Of a stretch of DNA of 64,000 nt, positions 8,281 through 18,107 are shown one piece after another. Below the pieces are notes generated by a model that worked only from the letters and a program-made list of their open reading frames with translations, searched no databases and was not told where the DNA came from. Positions within the stretch are counted from its first letter, which is position 1. Each line of letters begins with the position of its first letter. The stretch lies in contig JBJHBH010000006.1 in NCBI GenBank assembly GCA_050485365.1, forward strand, positions 1 to 64,000. The letters run 5' to 3'. The translations under genes were made by a program, and so were the position numbers. Source of the DNA: JARFUG01 sp050485365 (GTDB taxonomy: Bacteria > Desulfobacterota > Desulfuromonadia > Desulfuromonadales > JACZKF01).

Positions 8281-9621
8281 TCAGCGAGTCCGGCCCAGAC
8301 TGACGTCCCGAACCTCACGGCGCCCCTTCTCGGTCTCGCGGACGACGCGCTGCGCCTCCTCCTGCGCCGCCTCGGTTCCGGTCGAGGCGATGAGCTTCAG
8401 CGTCTTCACGCCGCGCACCTCGGTGGTGTACATCCAGATCAGAGACCAGCAGGTGACGGCGAAGAGGAGCATGAAAATCGCGCTGTTGATTCCGGTGAGG
8501 TCGACGAGCATTCCGAAGAGGATGGGAAAGAGGAATCCGCCGAGTCCGCCCATCAGACCGACGATTCCCGAGACGACCCCGATATTGTGGGGATATTCGT
8601 CTCCGATGTATTTGAACACCGAGGCCTTCCCGAACCCCCAGGCGATGCCGACGACGAACAGAAGTACCGTGAAGACCCAGGCGTTCAGCCCTAAGTTGAG
8701 GGTCACGTCGCCTCGAAGGGTCTGAACGATGACCTGGTGCCTCGGAAGGCACAGCAGAAAAAGAGCGATGCAGGAGGTCCACATCACCCACCACGTCACC
8801 GTGTGCGCTCCGAACTTGTCGGAGAGCCATCCCCCCAACGCGCGGATCACCCCCGAGGGGAGGACGAAAATGGCGGCGATCAGCGCGGCGGTCTGGATTC
8901 CAAAGCCGTATTCGCTGATGTAGTACTTCGTGAGCCACAGCGACAGGGCCACATAGCCGCCGAAGACGATGGAGTAGTACTGACAGTATTTCCAGACCCT
9001 GATGTCCCTGAGGGCCGCAAGCTGGTCGCGCACGGTCACTTGACTGCCGACTTTGTGAGCAGGATCGGTGTAGGTGAAGAGCCAGAAAAGAACGACCGTG
9101 ACCGCCATCGCCAGCGCGTAGACCTTCGGGACCGATTGCCAGCCATAGGCGACCACCAGGGTCGGCGCGACGAACTTGGTGATCGCCGCCCCGGCGTTGC
9201 CCGCCCCGAAGATCCCCATGGCGAGCCCTTTTCGGTGCTGTGGAAACCAGCGCCCGGTGTAGGCGATGCCGACGGAGAAGGAGCCGCCGGCCACGCCGAC
9301 GAAGAGCCCGAGAATCAGAAAATGCCAGTACTGGGTGGCGATGCTGATGAGCCAGATGGGGACGATGGTGGAGAGCATCAGCAGCGTAAAGACGATGCGC
9401 CCCCCGTACCGGTCGGTCCACATCCCCAGCGGCAGGCGAATCAGCGAGCCGGTGAGGATCGGCGTCGCCACCATGAGACCGAATTGCGTCTCGGTGAGCT
9501 CCAGCCCCGACTTGATCGGAAGGCCGACGATGGAGAACATGACCCACACGGCGAAGCAGACAGTGAAGGCCATCGTGTTCATCGTCAGAACCGAAACCTG
9601 CTTGCGCTGTATGGATGCCAT
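8281..9621 (-). CDS. narK: Nitrate/nitrite transporter, NarK family (second copy)
   Basis: A 446-residue MFS protein. The NNP signature GVAGGSFSVGIAYTGRWFP lies near residue 112 and GLMGGLGGFLFPI near 353. The start at 9621 (MASIQRKQVSVLTMNTMAF) is chosen because GGGAGG stands 6 nt upstream; a start 11 codons earlier has no ribosome site. It is less similar to the downstream copy than tandem duplicates would be, and resembles the NarK1 type (nitrate/proton symport), so the pair probably covers both uptake and exchange. This division of labour is inference from paired NarK1/NarK2 systems in denitrifiers. Confidence 0.92.
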   Translation of the reverse strand: MASIQRKQVSVLTMNTMAFTVCFAVWVMFSIVGLPIKSGLELTETQFGLMVATPILTGSLIRLPLGMWTDRYGGRIVFTLLMLSTIVPIWLISIATQYWHFLILGLFVGVAGGSFSVGIAYTGRWFPQHRKGLAMGIFGAGNAGAAITKFVAPTLVVAYGWQSVPKVYALAMAVTVVLFWLFTYTDPAHKVGSQVTVRDQLAALRDIRVWKYCQYYSIVFGGYVALSLWLTKYYISEYGFGIQTAALIAAIFVLPSGVIRALGGWLSDKFGAHTVTWWVMWTSCIALFLLCLPRHQVIVQTLRGDVTLNLGLNAWVFTVLLFVVGIAWGFGKASVFKYIGDEYPHNIGVVSGIVGLMGGLGGFLFPILFGMLVDLTGINSAIFMLLFAVTCWSLIWMYTTEVRGVKTLKLIASTGTEAAQEEAQRVVRETEKGRREVRDVSLGRTR

Positions 9622-9694
9622 GGCGAACCTCCCTTTCGGCTCGGGGCCAAGCATAGGCCCGACGGGACCGTGTTGTCCAGAGGGACCTGTGCGT

Positions 9695-10360
9695 TTACCG
9701 ACGATTCCAGATCACCAGTTGCGGCGCCCGGCTCAGATACTCCAGCGGCAGCGTCACCACATGCACCAGGCGCGAAAACGGAAAGAGCGCGATCAGCAAA
9801 AAGGCGTTGAAGGCGTGCAGCTTCACGATCCAAGGCAGAGCCGCCAGGTACTGGACCTGGGGATCGAGCCGCAGCAGCGACCAAAGCCACGGCGTTGCGG
9901 TGTGCAGATACCATACCGATCCCCAGCGCAGCGTCAGGGCGATCCAGACCCCCGTTGCGACCTGTGCCAGCAAGAGCAGAAGCACCACCCAGTCCATGGA
10001 GGATGTCACAACTCCGACCCGCGGATCATTGACCCGGCGCAAAATCAGCAGAAAAACACCGATCACCGTCACGACGCCCAGGACGAGGCCGGTGACCTCG
10101 AGCAGATAGAGCCGCACGGGGCGCCCCGCCAGCTCGCCCCACGCTGCCGGGAAGAGAAAGGCGAGCAGGTGCGCCGCGAGGACGATCAGGATCGCGAAGT
10201 GCCACGGCACCGATCCCCAGTAGAGCATCTTGCTCTCGAGAAACTGGGAGGAGCGGGTCGAGAAGGAATACCGGTTGAAGACGAAGCGGTAGATGCCGAC
10301 GCAAACCGCCAGAGCGACGGCGACATAGGGAAAGACGGCGAAGAGGATCGTGTCAAGCAT
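9695..10360 (-). CDS. narI: Respiratory nitrate reductase gamma subunit (cytochrome b)
   Basis: A 221-residue membrane protein with five hydrophobic segments; NarI oxidises quinol and passes electrons through two b hemes to NarH. Candidate heme ligands are the paired histidines in WHFAILIVLAAH (helix 2) and LHAFNAFLLIALFPFSRLVH (helix 5). The start at 10360 (MLDTILFAVFPYV) fits the family and overlaps the end of narJ by 8 nt, implying translational coupling. Length matches E. coli NarI (225 aa). Confidence 0.95.
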   Translation of the reverse strand: MLDTILFAVFPYVAVALAVCVGIYRFVFNRYSFSTRSSQFLESKMLYWGSVPWHFAILIVLAAHLLAFLFPAAWGELAGRPVRLYLLEVTGLVLGVVTVIGVFLLILRRVNDPRVGVVTSSMDWVVLLLLLAQVATGVWIALTLRWGSVWYLHTATPWLWSLLRLDPQVQYLAALPWIVKLHAFNAFLLIALFPFSRLVHVVTLPLEYLSRAPQLVIWNRR

Positions 10361-10898
10361 GGGCCACCTCCTTGGGTGAGAGGGTCGCTGAAGCCGCGGA
10401 TGATTCAAGACAGCTTCGCAGCGCGCGGAGCAGGCGGCTGTACGGGTTCTCCCCTTCGGGGAAGGCGGTGCTCATCTTCTCCAGGGCCGGAATGAGCCCG
10501 TCCGCCACCAGGGCGTCTCTCTCCCGGGAATCGGGCGCCGTCGCCAGGAAGGCGAGGACGCTCACGAGATGATCGACCATCTCCGGCTCCACCACGAGGC
10601 CGTTCTGGCGATAGAGAGCCTGCAGCTTCATCAGAAAGCGGCCGCGCCGGGAGTCCTCCCCCAGAAGCTGCCAGCCTACATAAGGGGCGCACAGCGGCTG
10701 AAGATCGAAGGTGGCCGTATAGAGCTCCTGCAACCGCTCGATTCCGAGCTCGCACACGCCATCGGCGAAGGCGTTCAGGGCCTCGGCGACCTGCGGCGCG
10801 AAGGCGGCGTACGACGCTCCCCTGCGCGCCGTCTCGACGAGCGCGTCGCCGGGATAGTCCAGAAGAGTGCTGAACGACTGGTATAGTTCGCGAGTCAT
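10353..10898 (-). CDS. narJ: Nitrate reductase molybdenum cofactor assembly chaperone
   Basis: A 181-residue cytoplasmic chaperone that binds apo-NarG and is needed for Mo-cofactor insertion and membrane docking. The alpha-helical TorD/NarJ fold is indicated by YQSFSTLLDYPGD at the N-terminus, LQELYTATFD near 55 and CAPYVGWQLLGEDSRRG near 70. Length is slightly short against E. coli NarJ (236 aa) but normal for deltaproteobacterial copies. It lies between narH (11 bp) and narI (8-nt overlap). Confidence 0.93.
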   Translation of the reverse strand: MTRELYQSFSTLLDYPGDALVETARRGASYAAFAPQVAEALNAFADGVCELGIERLQELYTATFDLQPLCAPYVGWQLLGEDSRRGRFLMKLQALYRQNGLVVEPEMVDHLVSVLAFLATAPDSRERDALVADGLIPALEKMSTAFPEGENPYSRLLRALRSCLESSAASATLSPKEVAHA

Positions 10899-10909
10899 GA
10901 AGCCTCCTG

Positions 10910-12370
10910 TCAGCGGCGGCCGAAACCGGCGGCCCCTCGGTGTTCGTGCGGATCGGCGGCCGCTTCGATGGCGGATTCGCGCCCCATCGGAGGAACGACG
11001 ATGCGTTCGCGGATCGAGCTCAGCGATGTTGCGCGGAAGATCGCGTCGGCCATCTCGCGGGGCACCTCACGGGTGGCCTGCGCGACGTCGTCGGCAGCCG
11101 CATCCCCCACCGTCTCGGCGCGCCTCTGCAGGCGAACGGCGATGAGGCGGCGGTAGACGGCCGCGACCTCCTCCTCGTTCCCCCCCGCGAAGAGGTTCGC
11201 CAGATACCGCAGGGGAAGCCTGGCCTTCTCCAGATTGGTGAAGGTCGCCTCGGCCATATCCGCCACGCCGTTCTCGACCTTGGCCAGCACGGGAAGCAGA
11301 GGCGGAACGTAAAAGACCGTGGGGAGGGTGCGAAACTCCGGATGAAGCGGAAGAGCGATTCCCCACTCCTTGACGAAGCTGTAGGCGGGCGAGCGCTGCG
11401 CCGCCTCGATGGTCAGCTCGGGGACTCCGTCGCGGCGGGCCTGTGCGATGACTTTCGGATCGTTGGGATCGAGGATGAGGCTTCGCTGCGCCGCGGCCAG
11501 ATCCCTTTCGGGCGCCTTGGCGATCTCCGCGATGCGGTCGGCGTCATAGAGCATGACCCCCATGTAGCGGATGCGTCCGACGCAGCTGGCGTAGCAGCCG
11601 GGCATCTCGCCCGACTCCATGCGCGGATAGCAGCTGATGCACTTCTCGGATTTGCCTGCATCCCAGTTGTAGTAGACCTTCTTGTAGGGGCAGGCCGAAA
11701 CGCACATGCGCCAGGCGCGGCATTTGTCCTGATCGACCAGGACGATGCCGTCCTCGCCGCGCTTGTAGATCGCCCCGGAGGGGCACCCGGCCACGCAGCC
11801 GGCGTTGAGACAGTGGTTGCAGCGCCGCGGCAGATAGAAGAAAACCATCCGTTCGGTGGCGAAGAGTTGCTTCTTCTCCTCCTCGGAGAGCCCCTTGAGC
11901 GAAGGGTCGTTGGCCGCGTAGAGATTGGAGCCCCCCAGATCGTCGTCCCAGTTGGGACCGGCCTTGGGGGTCATCTCCCTGCCGGTGATCATCGAGACGG
12001 GACGGGCCGTCGGCTGATCCTTGCCGGCGGGAGCGTTGAAGAGATCGTCGTATTTGTAGGTCCACGGCTCGTAGTAGTCGTCGAGGGTCGGCATGTTCGG
12101 GTTGTGGAAGAGGTTGAGGAGCCCCTTCCCTTTGCCGCCGGAGCGCAGCGTGAGGTCGTGACCGTCGGAGCGCCATCCCCCCTTGTAGCGCTCCTGATCC
12201 TCCCAGCGGGTGGGGAAGCCCGTGCCGGGCTTCGTCTCGACGTTGTTCCACCACATGTACTCGGCCCCCTTGCGGTCGGTCCACATGTTCTTGCAGGTGA
12301 TGCTGCAGGTGTGGCAGCCGATGCACTTGTCGAGGTGAAAGACGGTGGATACCTGGGCGCGTATGTTCAT
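10910..12370 (-). CDS. narH: Respiratory nitrate reductase beta subunit (iron-sulfur)
   Basis: A 486-residue electron-transfer subunit linking NarI hemes to NarG. Four cysteine groups are visible: C16/19/22/26, C184/187/192/196, C217-W220-C223-C227, where Trp replaces one Cys as in the [3Fe-4S] cluster of E. coli NarH, and C244/247/259/263. Together they predict three [4Fe-4S] and one [3Fe-4S] cluster. The start MNIRAQVSTVFHLDKCIGCH is canonical. A 115-bp gap holding a palindromic repeat separates it from narG, which is longer than usual in a nar operon. Confidence 0.96.
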   Translation of the reverse strand: MNIRAQVSTVFHLDKCIGCHTCSITCKNMWTDRKGAEYMWWNNVETKPGTGFPTRWEDQERYKGGWRSDGHDLTLRSGGKGKGLLNLFHNPNMPTLDDYYEPWTYKYDDLFNAPAGKDQPTARPVSMITGREMTPKAGPNWDDDLGGSNLYAANDPSLKGLSEEEKKQLFATERMVFFYLPRRCNHCLNAGCVAGCPSGAIYKRGEDGIVLVDQDKCRAWRMCVSACPYKKVYYNWDAGKSEKCISCYPRMESGEMPGCYASCVGRIRYMGVMLYDADRIAEIAKAPERDLAAAQRSLILDPNDPKVIAQARRDGVPELTIEAAQRSPAYSFVKEWGIALPLHPEFRTLPTVFYVPPLLPVLAKVENGVADMAEATFTNLEKARLPLRYLANLFAGGNEEEVAAVYRRLIAVRLQRRAETVGDAAADDVAQATREVPREMADAIFRATSLSSIRERIVVPPMGRESAIEAAADPHEHRGAAGFGRR

Positions 12371-12408
12371 GGGGTGTCTCCTTGTACCCCTTCCAGGACG
12401 GGGCGAAT

Positions 12409-12473
12409 GTAGGGGCGCGATTCATCGCGCCCGGCCGGTACGCTTGTCTGGGCGCAATGAATTGCGCCCCTAC
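12409..12473. repeat. REP-like palindrome pair in the narG-narH gap
   Basis: Two 24-bp arms, at 12409-12432 (GTAGGGGCGC..TCGCGCCC) and 12450-12473 (GGGCGCAATG..GCGCCCCTAC), are near-perfect inverted copies; each is itself palindromic, so the whole can form a double hairpin. This motif resembles the dispersed GTAGGGGCGC extragenic repeats seen in many bacterial genomes. It may attenuate or stabilise the nar transcript between narG and narH. Confidence 0.7.
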
Positions 12474-12485
12474 CTGATCCCGATC

Positions 12486-15400
12486 TCACCATTGCACCTC
12501 TCCTTCGAGCTTGCGCACCAGGACGAAGGTGTCGCGGTTGGTGCCGGTCGGCCCCCAGTAGTTGAAGGCGTAGGTGAACTGGCCGTATCCCCCCGCCATG
12601 AGGTTGGGCTTCAAACGGGTGCGGAAGAGGCTGTTGTGGCTCCCGGCGCGTCCGCCGCGCAGCGGGGACTTGGGGACGCTGATGGTGCGCTCGGGTGCGT
12701 GATAGATGAAGGCGATCCCTTTGGGAATCCGGTGCGTCACGACGGCCCGGGTCACCACCACGCCGTGGTCGTTGTAGACCTCGACCCAGTCGTTGTCCTT
12801 GAGGCCGATCGTGTCGGCGTCGCGGTCGTTGATCCAGAAGGGGTGCAGCCCCCGCGAGAGGGTGAGCATCCGGTGGTTGTCGCCGTAGGTCGAGTGAATC
12901 CCCCATTTGCCGTGAGGCGTCAGGTAATTGAGGGCGATCGTCTTGCCTTCGGGGCGGCTCACCAGCAGATCCTGCAAAAGGCCCTGATCAAGCTTCGGCT
13001 TGTACGTCGGCAGATGCTCGCCATAAGCGAGATAGCTCTCGTGATCGAGGTAGAAGTGCTGGCGCCCCGTCAGGGTGCGCCACGGCACGAGACGCTCGAC
13101 GTTGAGGCAGTAGGCGCTGTAAGGGCGCCCCTCGTTGCTGATCCCCGTCCAGCAGGGGGTCGTCAGCAACCGCTTGGGCTGACGGGCGATGTCGTCGAAG
13201 GTGGTGCGCACCGAGCGGCTCTTCTCGGAGAGGTCCGTCAGAGGCAATCCGACCTTCTTCTCTTCGGCGAGGAAGGCCCGGTGCGCCATCTCGCCGTTGG
13301 TCTCCGGCGCCAGGTGCATGATGACGTTGGCGGCGTCCGAAGCCTTGAGGAGGGAGGGGTAGCGCTTGCCGCCCCACTGTTGCGTCGGCCGGGTGGCGAC
13401 GAGCTCGTCGTAGGCGTCCTCGATCGACCAGGAGAGCCCGTGCATATTGAGCCCCCCCGCCCGGGCGCCGGGGCCGAAGGAGATCATCCGGTTGTAGAGA
13501 TTGACGTAGTCGCGCTCCACCACGACGAGGCCGGGCATCGTCTTGCCGGGAATCGCCTCGCATTCTCCCTTGCTCCAGTCGCGGATCTCGGGCTGGGCCA
13601 TCTCGGCCGGGGTGTCGTGCTGAAGGGGGACGGCGACTAGGTCGCGCACCGGCTCGGGGAGGTGCACCTGTGCAAGCTCGCTCACCTTCTTGGCGATCGC
13701 CTGGAAGATGTCCCAGTCGGGGCGCGACTCCCAGCACGGGTTGACGGCCGCCTGCAGGGGATGGATGAAGGAGTGCATGTCGGTGGTGTTGAGGTCGTCC
13801 TTCTCGTACCAGGTGGCCGTCGGCAGGACGAGGTCCGAGTAGAGGGCGGTGGTGTCCATGCGGAAGTTGACGTTCACCACCAGATCGAGCTTGCCTTCGG
13901 GGGCCTCGTCGCGCCAGATCGCCTCGGTCACGCCGTCCCTGCCCGTCTCGGGGCGATGGAGCTCGAGTGCGTCCCGAGGTAGTGCTTGAAGAAGTACTCC
14001 TGCCCCTTGGCGCTGGAGGAGAGGGCGTTTCCGCGCCAGATGAACCACAGGCGCGGCCAGTTCTCGGGGGCGTCCGGGTCCTCGACGGCGAAGCGCAGCT
14101 TCTTCTCCTTGAGCTGCTTCACCGCCCAGGCGACGACCTCCTCGTTGCTCTTGGCCCCTTCGGCGTCGGCCTCTTTCATCAGCTCGAGAGAGTTGCGGTC
14201 GAACTGCGGGTAGAACGGCAGCCAGCCGCGTTTGACGGCCCGCACCTGGTGGTCCATGGTGTGCCCGCCGGTGTGGCGGCCGCGGGTCTCGGCCGGGTTG
14301 AGTTGCTCTTCATCGGCCGCCTTTTCATAGCGCCACTGGTTGCTGTGCACGTAGTGGAAGGACGGGGTGTTCTGGAAGCGCGGCGGCTTGCTCCAGTCGA
14401 GCGCCGCGGCCAAGGTTGCCCACGGGGCCTGCGGGGCGAGCTTCTCCTGCCCGACGTAGTGATTGAGGCCGCCGCCGTTCTTGCCGACGCAGCCGCACAG
14501 CATCAGCGCCACGATCCCCGCCCGGTAGGTCAGGTTGGCGTGATACCAGTGGTTGATTCCCGCGCCGATGATGATTGAGCATTTGCCTCCGGTGCGATCG
14601 GCAGTGGCGGCCCACTCGCGGGCGAAGCGCACCACGGTGTTGCGGTCGACGCCGCTGTACTTCTCCTGCCACGCCGGGGTGTAGGCGGCCCCCTCGTCGT
14701 CGTAGTCGGCGGGGTAACCGCTGCTCAGAGTCCCCCGGCGAACGCCGAACTGCGCCATGAGGAGATCGTAGACGGTCGTGACGGGGATCTTCCCCTCGGC
14801 GGTCTCGAGGTAGCGCACCGGAACGTCGCGCCGGGCGCTCTTCTCCTCGGCGAAGTCGGCAAAATCGACGGGGAGGACGGCGTCGTGCTTCTCGCAGAAG
14901 GTGAGGGCCGGGGCGAGCTCGGCGCCGTCGAGGCCGTCCTTCATCTGCAGGTTCCACTCCCCTTTGCGCTCCTGCCAGCGAAAGCCCAGGCTCCCCAGAG
15001 GCATGCGCGCCTCACCGCTCCTCTCGTCCCACACGAGGTACTTGAACTCGCCGTTCTCGGCTTGCGCGTAGCGGTCGGTGCGCGCCGCCGGCACCATCCG
15101 CCCCGCCTTGAAAGCGCCGCCCGCCTCGTCGAGACGGATCAGGAAGGGGCTGTCGGTGTAGCGGGTGACGTAGTCGAGGAAGGAGAGGGTCTTCGCCCCT
15201 GCGTGAAACTCCTTGAGGATGACGTGGTTGACCGCCATCCAGAAAGCGCCGTCCTGGCTTGCGTGGACCGGAACCCACCAGTCGGCGTACTTGCAGCTCA
15301 TGTTCAGGTCGGGGGAGAGGACGACGACCTTCGTGCCGTTCTGCTTCGCCTCGGAGAGGAAATGGACGTCGGGGGTTCGCGTCATCCCCGGGTTCGACCC

Positions 15401-16108
15401 CATGACGGTGATGAACTTGCTGTTGAACCAGTCGGCGCTCTCGGCGACGTCGGTCTGCTCTCCCCAGATCTCCGGCGAAGCATTGGGCAGATCGCAGTAC
15501 CAGTCATAGAAGGAGAGGTTCACTCCCCCCATGAGCTGCAAAAAGCGCGATCCGGCCGCGTAGCTGAGCATCGACATGGCGGGGATTGGAGAGAAGCCGA
15601 TGACCCGGTCGGGGCCGTATTTGACGATGGTGTAGACGGTGGAGGCGGCGATGAGCTCAAGCGCCTCCTCCCAGTCGAAGCGGCGGAAGCCCCCCTTCCC
15701 TCTCGCCTGCTGGAAGCGGCGGCGGCTCTGCTCGTTCTCGACGATGGACTTCCACGCCTCGACGGGATCGGCGTGGCGGCTCTTCGCCTCGCGCCACAGA
15801 TCGAGAAGGGCCCCGCGCAGATACGGGTATTTGACCCGCAGCGGACTGTAGAGATACCACGAGCAGGAGACGCCGCGTTGACAGCCGCGCGGCTCGTAGG
15901 GCGGGATGTCACCGGCCAGTGGCGGGTAGTCGGTGGCCTGCACCTCCCAGGCGACGATGCCGTCCTTGACCGCCACGTTCCACGAGCAGCTCCCGGTACA
16001 GTTCACCCCGTGAGTGCTGCGCACGACCCGATCGTGCTGGTGGCGACCGCGATAGAAATCTTCCCATTTTCGTGCCTGAGGGTCGACGATGTCTTTAATC
16101 CAGCTCAT
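12486..16108 (-). pseudogene. narG: Respiratory nitrate reductase alpha subunit, single-base frameshift
   Basis: The catalytic Mo-bisMGD subunit of membrane nitrate reductase, split in two frames. The first frame (16108 to 13928) carries the FS0 cluster ligands H33, C37, C41, C76 and the Mo ligand Asp (about D206) in YDWYCDLPNASPEIW. The second (to 12486) resumes with TEAIWRDEAPEGKLD and continues to the C-terminus. Adding one base in the G-run at 13950-13953 (C-run on the coding strand) gives a smooth junction SSIAP-ETGRDGVTE and a 1207-residue protein of normal length. All motifs are intact, so this is either a very recent mutation or a homopolymer sequencing error. Upstream of narH, downstream of a NarC-like cytochrome. 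Confidence 0.9.
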
Positions 16109-16117
16109 AAGTATCCC

Positions 16118-16627
16118 CTATTCTCGTTCGGACGATGAGAGTCGCTGCCCCTTGAAGCGGTTGCGGCCGAAGATGGCCAGAACCAAAAAGACGACGCCGA
16201 TGCCGACCCCGATCTCGGCCAGAATCGATGCGGCGATCTTCGGGGATTCGCTTCCGCTGACTTTTTCAAGGAATGCGGCCAGGTCGGCCTTCTCCGCGGC
16301 GCTCAGAGGACGATCGACATACAGGGCCTCCATGCTGGGGAAGATGTCGAGGCTCGACAGGATGTCGACGACACCGTCCTCCCCGAAATCGTCCCACATC
16401 GCGGTCAGGTCCGGGCCATAATTCGCCCCGGCCGCCTTGCCGAGCCCCGCTCCGCCGACCCCATGACAGGCGAGGCACGGCGCCCCGCCCGCTTCAAAAG
16501 GGATCGCCCCGACGTACAGCGCCTCTCCACGGGCTGGATCCGCCGCCTTCGCCGCCGCCGGCAGCGCGGCGAGCAGAAGCACCACAGCGAGCAGAACCGC
16601 CCAGCGCCATCGAACCAGTCTTTGCAT
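16118..16627 (-). CDS. Membrane-anchored mono-heme cytochrome c of the nar operon
   Basis: A 169-residue protein with a signal peptide (VRWRWAVLLAVVLLLAALPAAAKAA), one heme motif CLACH near residue 60, and a C-terminal membrane helix (AEIGVGIGVVFLVLAIF) ending in basic residues. It should face the periplasm, held by its C-terminal anchor. The start at 16627 is set by GGGAGG 5 nt upstream. It is 9 bp from narG and is likely the first gene of the nar operon. The position recalls NarC of Thermus and similar nar-linked cytochromes, but the topology differs from them, so the role (electron entry or NarG assembly) is inference. Confidence 0.85.
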   Translation of the reverse strand: MQRLVRWRWAVLLAVVLLLAALPAAAKAADPARGEALYVGAIPFEAGGAPCLACHGVGGAGLGKAAGANYGPDLTAMWDDFGEDGVVDILSSLDIFPSMEALYVDRPLSAAEKADLAAFLEKVSGSESPKIAASILAEIGVGIGVVFLVLAIFGRNRFKGQRLSSSERE

Positions 16628-16713
16628 ACGCACCTCCCGCCTATTGCAGCATCGTTGCCGCGAACCTCGCCAATCCTTTTCCAAAGGTTTAGAACATTTT
16701 TTTACTCTTCGTT

Positions 16714-16727
16714 TTGATGCAAGTCAA
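16714..16727. promoter_or_regulatory. FNR/CRP-family box upstream of the nar operon
   Basis: TTGATGCAAGTCAA matches the FNR consensus TTGAT-N4-ATCAA at 9 of 10 positions. It lies 87 bp upstream of the cytochrome start at 16627 in an AT-rich stretch, a fitting place for anaerobic activation. Confidence 0.5.
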
Positions 16728-16915
16728 AAACGACGAATTATTTGAGACAATCTTTTCAATGAAATAGGGGGATTAAAAGGAGGAGAGCTGTAGAGGAAAG
16801 AAAATGCGAAAGGTGAGAAAAAACAGGGAATGAGATATTGCGAAAACATTGTTTTACGATATAGAAGACAGGTTGGACGATGGACCCGGATTCGCCCAAC
16901 CTGTCGGTCGAAGCC

Positions 16916-17188
16916 TCAGGCGTGCTCCCCGTCTCCCGGTGGGACGGCCCCTTCTTCATCGGCCCCCTCCAGGCTGAAGTAGGCGAGATAGACCCCGCGC
17001 ACCCCGGGGATGTCCTTGAGGGCGTCGATGCGTGCGCGCACCTCCCCCGCCTTCTCCCCTTCGATGAGATAGACGATCTTCTCTTCGTTCTTTTCGCTGA
17101 CCTCGAATCCACGCTCTTCGAGAGTCGCCACCACGCTGGGGACATCCTGCTCCTGATTGACCTCGACGAATCCGCTTGCGACGATCAT
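16916..17188 (-). CDS. napD: NapD chaperone for periplasmic nitrate reductase
   Basis: A 90-residue ferredoxin-fold-like cytoplasmic protein that binds the Tat signal of NapA and delays export until the cofactor is inserted. The pattern MIVASGFVEVNQEQDVPSVV then ERGFEVSEKNEEKIVYLIEG and GVRGVYLAYFSLEG matches NapD. The start at 17188 is preceded by GGAGG at 8 nt; an upstream in-frame start would overlap napH. It is the last gene of the nap group and lies 55 bp after napH. The 230 bp beyond it hold the nar promoter region. Confidence 0.92.
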   Translation of the reverse strand: MIVASGFVEVNQEQDVPSVVATLEERGFEVSEKNEEKIVYLIEGEKAGEVRARIDALKDIPGVRGVYLAYFSLEGADEEGAVPPGDGEHA

Positions 17189-17243
17189 TGCTGTGCCTCC
17201 ATTTCGAAGGACCCCCTTCTCGGAGAGTCCCGTTGAGTTGAAA

Positions 17244-18107
17244 TCAGGGGGAAGGCGGCGTCCGGCGCCGAAATCCCATTCGAACCACATCGTCCTTCGC
17301 CGCGCACGCCTCGACGCACCTTCCGCAGTAGATGCAGTTGAGGTCGCGCAGCTCCTCGCCGTCCGTGCGACACGCGACCCTCACCCCCATGTAGCAGGCG
17401 TCGTCGCACCCCCGGCATCCGCTGCACCCCCTGCCGCCGAGGCGAAGCCGCACCAGGCTGATCTTGTTGAAGAGCCCGTAGGTCTTGCCGACAGGGCACA
17501 GAACCCGGCACCACAGCCGCGGGGAGATGAGCTCAAGGACCAACAGGGCGGCGATGGCGGCGGCGGAGAAGAGAAAAACCGAAAGAGCCGCCTCGATCCC
17601 CCCCGGTCCCAGGGCGGCGCCCATCGCCCGAAACAAGTTCGTCAGGTGCGAAAAATAGGTGCTGAAGAGCGGGATCCGCGTCAGCAGCGCCGCGCCGAGC
17701 AGCAGCGCCAGGACGACGTATCCGACCCTTGGCGAGATGAGCGCCGAGGCTCTTTTCGGACGAAGGCGCCCCATGACGCTGAAGAGAAAATCCATCGGGC
17801 AGATCCAGCCGCAAAAGGCGCGGCCGAATATGAGGTAGAGCGCCACGACGGGCAGAACGGCGACGAGGGCGCTCAGCGCGACCGTTCCTGCGGCGGATTG
17901 GCTCTCGATGAAGGCGAAGACGTCGAGAAGACTCACCGCGCCGAGGACGACCGAACCGCTCAGGCTGCCGACGATCAGATCGAAACCGGCGTACTGTAGC
18001 ACGAAAAGAGCGAAGACGGCCAGCATGACCAGACGCCTCGCGACGCTCCAGCTCTTTCCGGCGTGGCGCTTGCGTGATCGGAACGGGGTCGGCTCAGCGG
18101 TATTCAC
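17244..18107 (-). CDS. napH: NapH ferredoxin-type quinol dehydrogenase membrane subunit
   Basis: A 287-residue inner-membrane protein with four or more hydrophobic helices, two CX3CP motifs (FCGWICPMDF near 97, WCRVLCPVGKT near 203) and two C-terminal cluster motifs (CSGCRGCDDAC, CIYCGRCVEAC). NapH with NapG takes electrons from quinol and passes them to the periplasmic nitrate reductase, replacing NapC in many anaerobes. It overlaps napG by 14 nt. The C-terminal tail RRRTPPSP is not conserved. Confidence 0.93.
   Translation of the reverse strand: MNTAEPTPFRSRKRHAGKSWSVARRLVMLAVFALFVLQYAGFDLIVGSLSGSVVLGAVSLLDVFAFIESQSAAGTVALSALVAVLPVVALYLIFGRAFCGWICPMDFLFSVMGRLRPKRASALISPRVGYVVLALLLGAALLTRIPLFSTYFSHLTNLFRAMGAALGPGGIEAALSVFLFSAAAIAALLVLELISPRLWCRVLCPVGKTYGLFNKISLVRLRLGGRGCSGCRGCDDACYMGVRVACRTDGEELRDLNCIYCGRCVEACAAKDDVVRMGFRRRTPPSP

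Noticed and set aside
13928..13930. Selenocysteine or readthrough at the narG TGA
   Set aside because: The downstream narG sequence is in a different frame, so reading through the TGA would not reach it. A one-base indel explains the break.
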